Shown here: positions 13,201 through 52,486 of the stretch, one piece after another | Position numbering within the stretch: the first letter of the stretch is position 1 | Layout: every line of letters starts with the position of its first letter | Source of the DNA: Chelonoidis abingdonii | Taxonomy: Eukaryota; Chordata; Testudines; Testudinidae | Assembly: GCF_003597395.2 (NCBI RefSeq) | Contig: NC_133771.1 | Coordinates: 125,071,207-125,135,206, forward strand | Reading direction: 5' to 3' | Length of the DNA: 64,000 nucleotides | Notes under the pieces: generated by a model | The model's database searches: none | The model's input: only the letters and a program-made list of their open reading frames with translations | What the model was told of the DNA's origin: nothing | Position numbers and translations under genes: made by a program

Positions 13201-13726
13201 GTGAAACTTGGGGTACAGTAGTCAGGAAAGGTTGACAACCTCTGCCCTACCCCACTTCCTCACCGACAGTTTCTGTGATACAGTAGAGTGTTACAATCCA
13301 GTAAATTGTGTAATAAACCCAAGCATGGCTATGCTGATTTTAATTTTCCATATTTACATCAATATACTTCTGTTTAAATGGAGCTGCCACAGCAAGCAAG
13401 GTCCTTAATGCAGAATTTAAATCCAGATTGCAGCAGAATAAATGGTGTCTTCACTGTACTGAATTAAATAGTTTGAGACTTGTGGATCTAAGGATGAGTT
13501 ACATAATGAGAGACAAAGCATTAGAAGAAATAATGGAGAACAGAGATAGGGCAGAAATGCTCATGTACACCTAACATTACCCTTTTGTTTCAACTTTCCT
13601 GTAGAAGAACCATCTGGCACCTGGGATTCAGACCCCCAATCAAAGCATCAGTGGCAGAAAATACTCAGCAGCCCAAATACATGGATAGATATTACACTTA
13701 CACTGCATTCAGATACGGACACTTAA
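4129..13726 (+). CDS. SYTL3: Synaptotagmin-like protein 3, C-terminal half (six exons: C2A part, linker, C2B)
   Basis: Join of 4129-4231, 7096-7266, 7536-7650, 8982-9090, 10491-10696 and 13605-13726; all junctions are GT-AG and the phases agree, giving about 274 residues plus stop. SYTL/Slp proteins are Rab27 effectors with an N-terminal Rab-binding (SHD) domain and two C2 domains, acting in docking of secretory vesicles and lysosome-related organelles at the plasma membrane. Seen here: the Slp-type C2A segment KTYLLPDKSSRSKRKT, then VDPAFHETLK, SVWHS...FLGEV, a linker, and a C2B with FVKGCLTLPD, PQWKHLFVFDGV, LAVWDQASFGSNDRFLGGARL and the closing WQKILSSPNTW helix region typical of the family. 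The C2A loop 3 reads WHSETLKRR, without the paired aspartates of calcium-binding synaptotagmins; C2B keeps two (WDQ...SND). The SHD domain and C2A start lie upstream of the window. Paralogue assignment (SYTL3 rather than SYTL1/2/4/5) rests mainly on convergent adjacency to EZR. Confidence 0.85.
4895..5090 (+). repeat. MIR/CORE-SINE-like ancient repeat
   Basis: Contains the MIR-style order: a TTATCCTGATTTGACTGAGG block, a GAAGCTGAGTTTGAATGACT block, then GACAGAGCTGGGATTAGAAC. This is the classic core of ancient tRNA-derived SINEs shared by amniotes. No A/B box promoter was recognised. Confidence 0.5.
6413..6556. mobile_element. Short inverted-repeat element (MITE-like)
   Basis: Left end GGGCCTAAATCTCATTTATA pairs with right end AGTAAATGAAGATTAGGCT as an imperfect terminal inverted repeat. 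It lies in the 2.9-kb SYTL3 intron. Confidence 0.5.
7096..7266 (+). CDS. SYTL3: SYTL3 exon, C2A C-terminal half
   Basis: 171 bp, 57 codons, phase 0 at both ends. A pyrimidine-rich acceptor ends in tctag; the donor is aag|gtgaca. Reads YKIEYSQLETRQL, then SVWHSETLKRRVFLGEV, then LFNWYQLKVK. The last block is the typical end of an Slp C2A. The calcium-binding loop 3 lacks the usual Asp pair. Confidence 0.88.
7536..7650 (+). CDS. SYTL3: SYTL3 exon, C2A-C2B linker
   Basis: 115 bp after a short 269-bp intron. Acceptor ttttcag, donor agag|gtacaa. Encodes SGKPEDNLVQYNGELLVCAK and then LILPSQSKKCQYEEQMRR, with the GELLV strand that opens this part of the Slp tail. Ends one base into a codon. Confidence 0.85.
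8982..9090 (+). CDS. SYTL3: SYTL3 exon, start of C2B
   Basis: 109 bp. Acceptor ttttag, donor aagg|gtatgt. Encodes GREDQASAAGQLHLVVLGAK and NLPVMRCGGTLNSFVKG, a standard C2B first-strand pattern (GQLHLVVLGAKNLP). Confidence 0.87.
10491..10696 (+). CDS. SYTL3: SYTL3 exon, C2B core
   Basis: 206 bp. The acceptor used is ttttggaag at 10489-10490. This is required because it continues FVKG into CLTLPDQREIRQKSPVLKK; a stronger-looking acceptor 17 bp downstream (ending at 10507) would shift the frame and hit TGA within four codons. Also encodes PQWKHLFVFDGVTPSQLRQS, LDLAVWDQASFGSNDRFLGG and ARLSTS. Donor acaa|gtaagt. Confidence 0.85.
10866..10992. repeat. Palindromic 'gatcctgcaaa' repeat family, one of several copies
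   Basis: Begins GGCCTTGATCCTGCAAATAT and ends near GGCAGGATTTGGGATCAGGG. Related segments occur at 5897-6000, 11203-11312, 27306-27412 and 50578-50700, all with a form of CCCAATCCTGCA...CTTA...GGGGCC. Probably a MITE family. Confidence 0.5.
12700..12910. mobile_element. MITE-like element fragment
   Basis: Starts with CTAGGGTATGTCTACAGGGC, one of several related termini in the window (GG..TGTCTACA). The interior is GC-richer than flanking DNA. The right end was not fixed. Confidence 0.4.
13605..13726 (+). CDS. SYTL3: SYTL3 terminal coding exon
   Basis: 122 coding bases with stop TAA at 13724-13726. Acceptor cctgtag. Encodes KEPSGTWDSDPQSKHQWQKI then LSSPNTWIDITLTLHSDTDT. The WQK..SSPNTW motif is the usual last C2B helix and strand of Slp proteins. 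The tail after it is short. Confidence 0.82.
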
Positions 13727-14520
13727 GTCCTACTAGCACCCATGTGACAAGCATCTTCCACGCGTGAGCAGTCGGAAAGTATTGCCAAGCATTGTACTCA
13801 AGGTTAAGCAGCACAGCATGCTCTCTGATCACTTCTGCCTTCTGGAAAGAAACATACCTTTGAAAAGAGTTCTCCACACATAAGCCACTTATCTATACAT
13901 AAAACAGAACTGTGTAATTAGAATCATTAGAAAACTAATAAAATATTAAACTGTTACACTCCAGGAGCATTTAATTAAAAAAAAATCCTATGGGTGGATT
14001 TTTCATCATGAGCAGCCTGGTGAGACTCAGCAGCAGCAGCCAGCTCAAATGTGGTGGTGGTAGTTTGGGGATTAAATGATGCATCGTTATAATATTACAA
14101 AAGGAGAAGCTATAATTGCTGAGTTGCTTCAACACTTGTTGCCAAAAATGTTACTATGGTCAAAGGCCATCTGTTTGAGTACAGGTGAAACGTCTTCACA
14201 TTCCCATAGGAAACTATGACACCTGAAGCATTGATGGAGTCTGGCTTGCAAGTTGTTTGCAGTACAGTTACTAAAAAAAGCAAAAAGATGTCAAGGGGAC
14301 TGCTGGAGAGAGAGAGCGCGCGAGCGAGCATAAGGTATCCTTCCAGATGTTAGTCACTTTGATATCTTGGGTTTGCAAGAGAGTTTGGCACTCAAAGACA
14401 AGACAATGCGATATGCATGTAAGGGAGTCTGACTCAAGACCAAATACTTTAGAGCAGAGATTCTTTGTTTTCCCCCCCTAGTGTGGCCATGTTTTAATAA
14501 AGATGGGGTCATTAACAACT
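13727..14520 (+). other. SYTL3: SYTL3 3'UTR and candidate poly(A) signals
   Basis: Two AATAAA hexamers follow the stop on the + strand, at 13937-13942 and 14496-14501. Either could end the transcript, so the right boundary is an estimate. Confidence 0.45.
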
Positions 14521-15474
14521 GCCCATCCTTGTAGCTAAGAAGGAAAGCATATTATCTTTTAATGCAAGTTGGCAGCAAGCGCTCTGTGGAATACTGTTTG
14601 GAAACACCTGCTCCAGGCTATGGGAATGTGGGGTGGAGGTTTGTAAAGGGTGCAGGGGTTGCTGTTAGTTACTTCCTTGTCTCCCCAACTACAGAGCTCT
14701 TAGCCCCAGAGGCTGGGAAGTGCTTGAAGCTGTAGAGCCAGTTCAAGAGGGCTACAGAAATGTCATTTTTATCACAGAGCCAAGCTCTGGGGCATGCTGA
14801 GAAGCTGCCCTAGGAGTGGATGAAGGCAGCTGCAGGAGGGGAGTGACCACGCTGTTAGTGATGCAGCAAATGGGGTGCCCCTCACAACCCACTCCTGATT
14901 GAGTGGCAGCCTACTGGAGAGCTCATAGGTCGGCCTTTTGGCCAAAGCCCTGTCTGCCTTTGGTTACAAAATTTGCATCACTTCAGATGAAGACATGTAA
15001 GTACCAGTGGGAGGCCTAGAAAGGTGAGGCTCTTGTGGCTGAAGCCATCTTTACTGCTGTGTTAGTTAGCCTCAGCAAGTCTGACTGCAGAAAGCAAGCC
15101 TACCTTAGAACAAATAGCAATTTGGTGTGTGAAGTTTTCCCAGTGTAGACGTGGTCTAAGATCAAGAGAAGTACCAGTTTCCTGGTGGATGCATCTTCTC
15201 TGCAGTGGGCAGAATGCTGTATCTGAAAGGTCTCATCCCTTTCATTCCTGCCCTCTGATCACACATTACTGCAAAAAGCAGTTGTCTTCCTCTTCCTCGC
15301 ACCTCACTTAAAGAGAAAGTGTGTCCCCCCCAGGACATTTCACTGCGAAGCTGCAAATGTAAGAGTTCATATTTCCAAAGTGAGAAATGTAGAGCTGCAC
15401 TGTAGTTTAGCATACACACAGCACTGCTGGGGTTAAACACCCAACAACAAAAAATACACAACTTCAAATCCTTT
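14521..15474. other. Convergent intergenic stretch
   Basis: Lies between the SYTL3 poly(A) signals and the inferred EZR transcript end. No exon seen. 14880-15170 is probably a degraded DNA-transposon fragment ending in CCAGTGTAGACGTGGTCTAA. Confidence 0.5.
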
Positions 15475-16746
15475 GTTATCTTGCAGATCTTTTATTCATA
15501 TTCATGTGTTGTGAAAAACCCACACCACCTTGATATAAAGGTTTAACGTTATGAGTATAAAGCAGCATTGGAGTTGTAAATGGAGGAGCAGAACCAACAC
15601 ACTGACATTCTAACAAATTTTCAAAGATGGGGTGGAGGTAACAGGAAGTCTACAAATGCTCTTTTCATGGACAAAATAAGAGGGAGATATAAACAAACAA
15701 TCCCTTCATAGTTGGAGTCTGAAATATTAAATCAAATATTTAAAAATATTAGAAAATTTGTTAGAAAAAATAGGTGGAGTAAGATTGTATGTACTGAATC
15801 GTGCATATATCAATTTTATTTGAAGTAAAAAATCACTTTACAAATACATTTTATAGCAAGTGATCAGTTTTACACTGCTTCTGTAGCACAGACTAAGTAT
15901 ATCGTTTAGGCAAATTTTTACATATGCAATTTATTTTAATACTAAATCTGAAAGGTAACAAAATATACAGAGCAAAACTTTCTCCCTTTTTGAACTAGTG
16001 TTACAATCCATATTTATATATAAATACTACACTACAGCTGATCATTAATTAAGCTGGAGTATAACACATCAACAAGTGTATGAGTCCAACAGAATATTTG
16101 CCTACCTATGCAAGGAGGGTATCAAAGTGTTCCTATACTGCATTTCATCTGAGTGATCACTGCAGGAATTTCTCCAATTGAACAGAGCAACAAACCCCCC
16201 CCCCCGTCACACTTATGTGTAGAAATAACAGATTTCCAGATGGTTGCTGGTACCATTTTGTAAAATTATAAACAAGGGCCTGCAGGTCTTTGCTGACAAA
16301 GCATAATGTAGAATTAGTCAGGTTATATGCTGTACGTAAAGAATGTAAAGATATATGGCACAAAAATTCACCCACAGCATAGGGTTTTTATTTAAAAAGC
16401 TGAATCCAGATGTACCACCTATCACAGCATATCATCTTTATGGATAGAAAGATGTAATATTAAAATAAACCCTGCTTGAAAAAAAATGGACGTGACAAGG
16501 CCTTTTGGCACTAGGATATGAATGAGCAACAGTTATCAGAATTGCTTGGCTGACAGACTTAATGGGCAGTCACCACCTTTTAATAGTAAAAACTAGAGGA
16601 TAAGCTGACAGTGGGAGCCTCTCTAGGCTTAGAGCATTTGATATTTATATATATTTAGATGTTATACAGTGACCCCTCAGAAAAGACAGATTGTATGTTA
16701 AGATCTGCCTTTCCCATAGTCTTGCCTTCTTGGCTGTAAAGTGCGC
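15475..16746 (-). other. EZR: EZR 3'UTR with poly(A) signal
   Basis: About 1.27 kb of AT-rich, apparently transposon-free sequence follows the stop. On the minus strand an AATAAA lies at 15496-15491 (TTTATT on +), followed by a GT-rich stretch (about 15462-15438), the arrangement expected of a cleavage site. A more proximal AATAAA is at 15820-15815. The length fits the roughly 1.2-kb ezrin 3'UTR of mammals. End is inferred. Confidence 0.55.
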
Positions 16747-46365
<29,619 letters not shown>

Positions 46366-47363
46366 TTAAAGCATTATTTCCAGTAAAAAAAATTCTTAAA
46401 AGCACCGTAGGCATCTTCACCTCACTGAGGATGAGCATTAACAATGGCTCCAGTCTCTCGCTCTCTCTTTATTTTTAAGAGACTATTTACATTTTAGCGT
46501 GTTCCTGAATTAGAGTTTTGTGTGATAACATAGACAAAGTTAATTAAGGGCACTGACTTATCCAGATTGCTCCACAGGTTGTGTTACTCAGCTTGGAATT
46601 AGATTGGACTTCTGGTTAAATGAGAAAGCATTTTAGTGTTGATTGCTTCTGACCACAGCACATGGTGAGCAAGGACTGCACACTGCATTTAAAACACCCC
46701 TTAATCCTAAAAGAATGTCATAATGACCAAATTAAATTTAGTAGTTTAAATTCAGCTCCCCTTTACGCTAGAGCTAGATTTAACATAAGGTTTTAAAGGT
46801 AAAAGGCAGTTGATTATTCTTCCAAGCCAATCAGTATTAATCCAATAAACATCAATTATTATGCTTATAACTGATCTACTGAGCATGTAACAAGGCATTA
46901 AGGGAGGTTTAAGAACACTGTGGAACAAATATTTTAATAATAAATCTGATTGTGTTTATTTCAAAGGCAAAAGGAGAAAGGTGATCAAGTGTATAAAATA
47001 GAAAGGTTAGTACTGTATGCAGAACACTAGAGATATTCTACTAGTAACAAAGAAATTGTCTATTAATTAAAAAAAAACAAAACAAAAACAGGAAAGCAGC
47101 AACCAAGACTGCAGGAAGTATCATAAGGAGCAGCACAGTAATGGCAACTCAGAAAAGGATTATCTGAAGGTCTGATACAACAATACTGTCACCTAAAAAG
47201 TATTTTCCTCAGGAAGACTCCTTCCTCCACCCCCAGGGTTGCAACATAAATATTGGTAAGGGAGAGGTAATAAACCGTGAGAACAAGAACTTGAAACCAG
47301 AGACAGTTTTGCTACACAAGATGAAGGAAAGGTGATGCAATGCTCTCCTCTTCCTTCTTTGTT

Positions 47364-47500
47364 CATAGACTCAGACTTTAAGGTCAGAAGAGACCATTAT
47401 GATCATCTAGTCTGACCTCCTGCACAATGCTGGCCACAGAATCTCACCCATCCACTTTTATAACAACCCCCTAACTTATGTCTGAGTTGTTGAAGTCCTC
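47364..47500 (-). mobile_element. CR1 LINE 3' fragment
   Basis: On + opens CATAGACTCAGACTTTAAGG then GACCATTATGATCATCTAGT and CTGACCTCCTGCACAA, the common sauropsid CR1 3'-end motif in reverse. Confidence 0.7.
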
Positions 47501-47514
47501 AAATTGCAGTTCCT

Positions 47515-47622
47515 GGGGTCTGCAGACTATCTAATTTCCAAAGGGGCCCCTGCTGCCATTCAAAATTTTTTTTAGAGGTCCGCAAATGAAAAAAGTTTGA
47601 GAATCACTGTTCCACCATTTGC
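47515..47622. mobile_element. hAT-like fragment (right terminus)
   Basis: Ends AAAGTTTGAGAATCACTG, similar to the terminus of the element at 63279-63894. The left end abuts the CR1 fragment. Confidence 0.4.
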
Positions 47623-47996
47623 TTCCTGTATAATTTGCATTTCTAAAATAATGCAAGGATATTTTTTATTTACTGGCTACATATTGTACAGCTTGGTATA
47701 TTTTTCCTCCTCCTTAGGGTGAAAAGATGGACACGTCATTTTACAAATGTAACACTACAGAAAACAAAACTAACAGATCAGAAAAGTCTGATATAGGTGA
47801 GAAACTTGTATACCAGTGACATTTAAAAATATTTTTAGACTGGAATTAAGAGGTAGAAGAGAAATATCTGTCCTTTTGCACAGTGTTTCAAGTTTAAATA
47901 GCTTTCATTACTTAAAAATAATGTAGATACTGGCGACCACCCTTGAAAATTATAATTTATATACAAAACTACACTTACATCAACTGTAAAATATTG

Positions 47997-48167
47997 CAGC
48001 AAAGAGTCCTGTGACACTTTATAGACTAACAGATGTTTTGGAGCATGAGCTTTCGTGGGTGAATACCCACTTCGTCATGCTCCAAAACGTCTGTTAGTCT
48101 ATAAGGTGCCACAAGACTCTTTGCTGTTTTTACAGATCCAGACTAACATGGCTACCCCTCTGATACT
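47997..48167. mobile_element. 171-bp hairpin insertion with exact 12-bp target-site duplication
   Basis: Arms 47999-48048 and 48075-48124 (50 bp each) are near-perfect inverted copies around a 26-bp loop. The tail (to 48167) reads ACAGATCCAGACTAACATGG then CTACCCCTCTGATACT. Flanked by identical TGTAAAATATTG at 47985-47996 and 48168-48179. The arm sequence TAGTCTATAAGGTGCCACAA resembles TAGTCTCTAAGGTGCCACAA at 1119-1140, the terminal segment joined to the Penelope-like RT, so this is likely a short copy of a Penelope-like terminus. Confidence 0.85.
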
Positions 48168-48554
48168 TGTAAAATATTGGCAATACTAATTTTAATGTAT
48201 TTAATTACAAAATGGAATATAAGACACTTTCAGTGAGTTACATAGGCTCCAAGAGTCATTAAAATAAGTTATTAAAAAAAATCTCTTCATTCCTTCTTTT
48301 CAGTTATTTACTTATTGGAGAATCAACAGCTGCCAAACCCCAGAAGCTGTCTGCTAGATGACTCAGTGCCTTTAAGGATTTGTTCATATAAAAGGATATT
48401 GTTTAAAAACAGTCAAGCACGAGAGAATTTTGCAGGTTCTAGATTTCTTTTCAACTGAATCTAAACTCTTATAAAAACTTCTTTTCCATCCTAGCTTTAG
48501 TATTTGCAGAATTCTGCAATGCTTTAAAATGTGAGACAGTACTCAATTTCCATG

Positions 48555-48590
<36 letters not shown>

Positions 48591-49462
48591 TCCTATCAAA
48601 AGGGAAGGATTTTCCAACTCATCAATGTGTGCTGGGGTACCTAAGGGGAGGGGGGGCGGGGGGCACTGAAAGCTGGAAAAAAAAAAAAGCTCTATTTAGA
48701 AATGGTAAGACCAAGATTTGAAGATCTAACCCCTGCCAATTAAGAAATCTTCTTGCCCATTCCCTGCAACACAGGAAAGTCAGATAATATATTATATACT
48801 AATCTCTCCCCACACCCTTTAAGGAATGCATACATTCCTAATCCTTACATACAATACAAAGCTGCAGTTCCTTTAGATTCTTTACACCTTTGGCTGAAAG
48901 CCACATTATGGGGTAAAGTACATTTTTTGCAGACATTTTAGGGAGTCTGAAAGGATATTTTCCCTACCACTATAGAAATGAATCCTACTGCCTTCCTATA
49001 CATGGCATTCCAACTGACACCAAGATACACTTCTTGCTTTAGTAGCAACTAGCACATCATTACTGTATGAGTGGAGGGAATATTAAGAGTTCTTTAGCTC
49101 CCTAGTTTGAAAGGATATCAAAGATTAAGTACTCGAATAGTGAGATATCCTCCTGGTTATACTTAATTTTTAAGAAGCTACAGAAACAGCCACACGATCA
49201 ACTACTGTTTATAAAGGTCCCACATCTCATTTATTTTTAGTTGTTTGAACAGGGGTTACCTGTAAAAACATAGGGCAAAACTGTTAACACGTAAACTATC
49301 TGCTCTCTGTTGTAGTGGGCTATACCGTAATGCTAAACATGTATTGGACTGGCTTCCTGGTTCATCCAAATATTAATTTTCCCTAGACTGAGACAATGAA
49401 GCGACTCAGACTAGGTTAGTGAACCCTCTCAGTGTGCATTTCAAAAAAGGTTCATGATCAAC

Positions 49463-49725
49463 TAAGGGTAAGTCTATACTACTCACCGGATCAACAGGTA
49501 GTGTTTGATGTATCGAGGATCGATTTATCGTGTCTTGTCTGCACGTGATAAATCAATCCGCTAGTCGACGCCCGTACTCCACCGTGGCAGGAGGAGTAAG
49601 TGGAGTCGTCACCGTGAGGACGGCCAAGTAAGTCGAACTAAGACACTTCAGCTACGCTATTTGCATAGCTGAAGTCAAAGTTGCGTACCTTAGTTTGAAC
49701 CCTTCGCTAGTGTAGCCCAGGCCTA
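49463..49725. mobile_element. Harbinger-like MITE, copy B
   Basis: Termini TAAGGGTAAGTCTATACTAC and AGTGTAGCCCAGGCCTA. Shares with copy A the palindromic block CTTCAGCTACG...AGCTGAA (49648-49675 versus about 39628-39654) and ATCGATTTAT-type interior. Confidence 0.6.
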
Positions 49726-51177
49726 TGCGGCCAGCAGAGCTAAGGAAGAACTTGGCTCTGGGGCCTGGATCTCGGTCAGTGCCAAAAAGGTCAGACAAGG
49801 ACTCCTTGTTGATCTCTAGAAAGAGAAACATTATGCTTTCAGTTGTCCACTGTACTTTCAAGGATCTGTGGCCTTCCTGGTAAGGCTACAGAGTCTTCCA
49901 TCTAAGAGGTCTCCCCGCACTTCCTGTCTCCCAATAAGCCTTACTCTAAACAAGAACTCTGTGGTCCGTCTAAAAGCTGATTCTGGGATATTCACACGAG
50001 ACATGGTACAAGTTTTTGGTCTCTGAGGCAAGGTAACAAAAGGAGGTAACTAGAGTCTAAGCCTCCTTGAGACCCTTGGTAGGAGTCAGGGATTACAACG
50101 TTCCCTCCCTCTCCCACCCCCCATAAGGTGAAGTCAATGCCAGAGCTGTAATCAGCAAGGCCTATAAGAAAGTAGTGGCCACAGATGAGAGACAAAGCAA
50201 ACAGGCTGACAATCTAAATTGCATAGGTACAGACAACTGGAGAAGATGTTATGGTGGGAGCAGACAAACTGGTACTCTATCAGCAACAGAAACCTCAGCA
50301 GAAGAGAGTTAAGGAGGAAGCCTGATGCATAAGAGGGAGACTTCCAAAGGGAAGTCATCTCTGCATGACAGCACGACAGCTCACCATTTATGACATCACT
50401 AGTAAATCTTGGCATTATCCCAAAACTGAAATTTGGCCTTTAGCGAAGAGAAAAACCCACCAATATAGTACAAGCTCAGACAAGTGAAGAGATAATGTGT
50501 GCGCTACACAGTGTCTGAAATATTTACATTTTAGCATATACAAATGCTAAAACAGTAAGACGCTGTCTTTCCACATTTAGGCCCCCATTCTGCAAACACT
50601 TACGCACATTGAGTAGGTTATTCACATGCATAGAATTAAGTAGGCATTATATGTTACATATACATATATATGTATTTATGTTTACAGGATCAGGGCCTTA
50701 AACAAATGTATTAAATATTTTGTGTTGTGTTTTCATATATAGAAGTTAAAAACAAAAAAAACCACACCCCTAAAACACATGGCCTGGTCTGTGCAGAGAC
50801 ACTCGTGTGCGCTCGGAGTGGAAAAGATGAGGAGAATGAACACACCCCATCCCAGAGCCAGAGAGAACTGTGCAAGTGATGAACTATATAATCATCTCTT
50901 CTCTTAGCTTTTCAGCATGATCATAAAATAAGTTTACACCCAGCCTTGAGTAAAACTGTTCAGGTTTAAGATCAGCTTTTACAAGCCTCATCTACTGGAC
51001 TATGGAATACTAGGCCTATGATTTAGACTTGAACAATGTCTGCTCTGAACAACCTACTTGTTATTGGGACAGAAAAGTGGAAGTATGAAGAAAGGTTTCA
51101 TTCAGGCCCACCCATAAATAAGGCTGTTCTGTTCCTACCTACTTAATCCAGTTTCAGATCAGCAGTATCTTTTTAAG

Positions 51178-51891
51178 TAGGGCCCTACCAAATTCAAGGT
51201 CCATTTTGATCAATATCATGGTCATAGGATTTTAAAAATCGTAAATTTCACAATCTCAGCTATTTAAATCTAAAATTTCACAGTGTTGTAATTGTAGGGG
51301 TCCTGACCCAAAAAGGAGTTGTGAGGACTGGTGGTGGGGGGGGGGGAGACAAGGGGTATTGTGAGGTTATTGGGGTGGGGGGTTCCAGTATTGCTACTCT
51401 TACTTCAGAGCTGGGCAGCTGGAGAGCAACGGCTGCTGGCTGGGAGCCTAGCTCTGATGACAGAGCTGCTGCCAGCAGCAACACAGAAGTTGTGGTATGG
51501 TATTGCCACCCTTAATTCTGCCCGGAGAGCTGGGCCCTTCGTAAGCAGCCGCTGCTCTCTGGCTGCCCAGCTCTGAAGGTAGCAGCACAGAAATAAGGGT
51601 GGCACAGTGTGGTACTGCACTCTCACATCTGTGCTGCTGCGGGGGGGGCGCTGCCTTCAGCGCTTGGCTACAGCTGCAGCTCTCCGGCCACCCAGCCTTG
51701 AAGGCAGCACAGAAGTAAGGGTGGCAATACCACAATCCCCCTGCAACTCCCTTTTGGGTCAGGATCCACAATTTGCTGGTTTCCCCCATGAAATCTATGT
51801 AGTATAGGTTAAAGACTAGATTTCATGAAGGGAGACCAGATTTCATGGTCCATGACGCATTTTTTATGGCCATGAATTTCATAGGGCCCTA
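51178..51891 (+). mobile_element. hAT-like non-autonomous element, copy 2
   Basis: Termini TAGGGCCCTACCAAATTCA and GAATTTCATAGGGCCCTA are inverted repeats. Flanks TTTTTAAG (51170-51177) and TTTAGAAG (51892-51899) match at 6 of 8. The interior has repeated GC-rich blocks (AGCTCTGGGCAGC-like, CACAGAAGTAAGGGTGGCA). Confidence 0.75.
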
Positions 51892-52486
51892 TTTAGAAGT
51901 AAATCTTGTAATAGAAGCTGTGGTAGTTTCAATAGGATCCTTTTGTTTTCCAGGTAACCTGTTAATCATAAGCGTCTTATAAAGCATTAATGTTTTGTTT
52001 TTTTAAAAAGCCATATCCTAGGGCAAGATATCATCTTTTAACAGAAGGGTGTTACACTCAAGTTCAATTTTAAAAAGGAATTTGTATGAAAAAATTCCCA
52101 TAAATCCTGCAACACAATCAGTGGTATGATCCATCTCTTCTATTTGCCTATTTCTGGCCACAGTTAATTCCAAGAAGACACCCATCTTAAAATTGGGCCA
52201 GTTTAACCACTGTACAGCCAATTGTTGTATGCTGTACCCAGAGGGGAGGAGGAAAAAACCAACCAACCAAAAAATCCACACTAATAGTCATCTTACACTC
52301 TGATGCATGAGATACTTTACATTCGAAACACTTTGATTTTATAAATTACAAGACCATAAAGTTAGGCAACACACTTATTTCTTTCCTTCAGCAGTAAATT
52401 CCATAGGATACAGGGCAATAGTTTAACCACCAGTAAAACATAAGTACATTATACAGAGCAACTCCTTGTCAGATGATGGGAAGGAC

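Noticed and set aside
50392..50415. Minus-strand ATGCCAAGATTT as a candidate EZR start exon
   Set aside because: It gives MPRF with no donor after the fourth codon; ezrin needs MPKP followed by GT.
51278..51789. Several overlapping open frames with repeated residues
   Set aside because: They overlap in multiple frames on both strands inside the hAT-like element; they reflect internal repeats, not genes.
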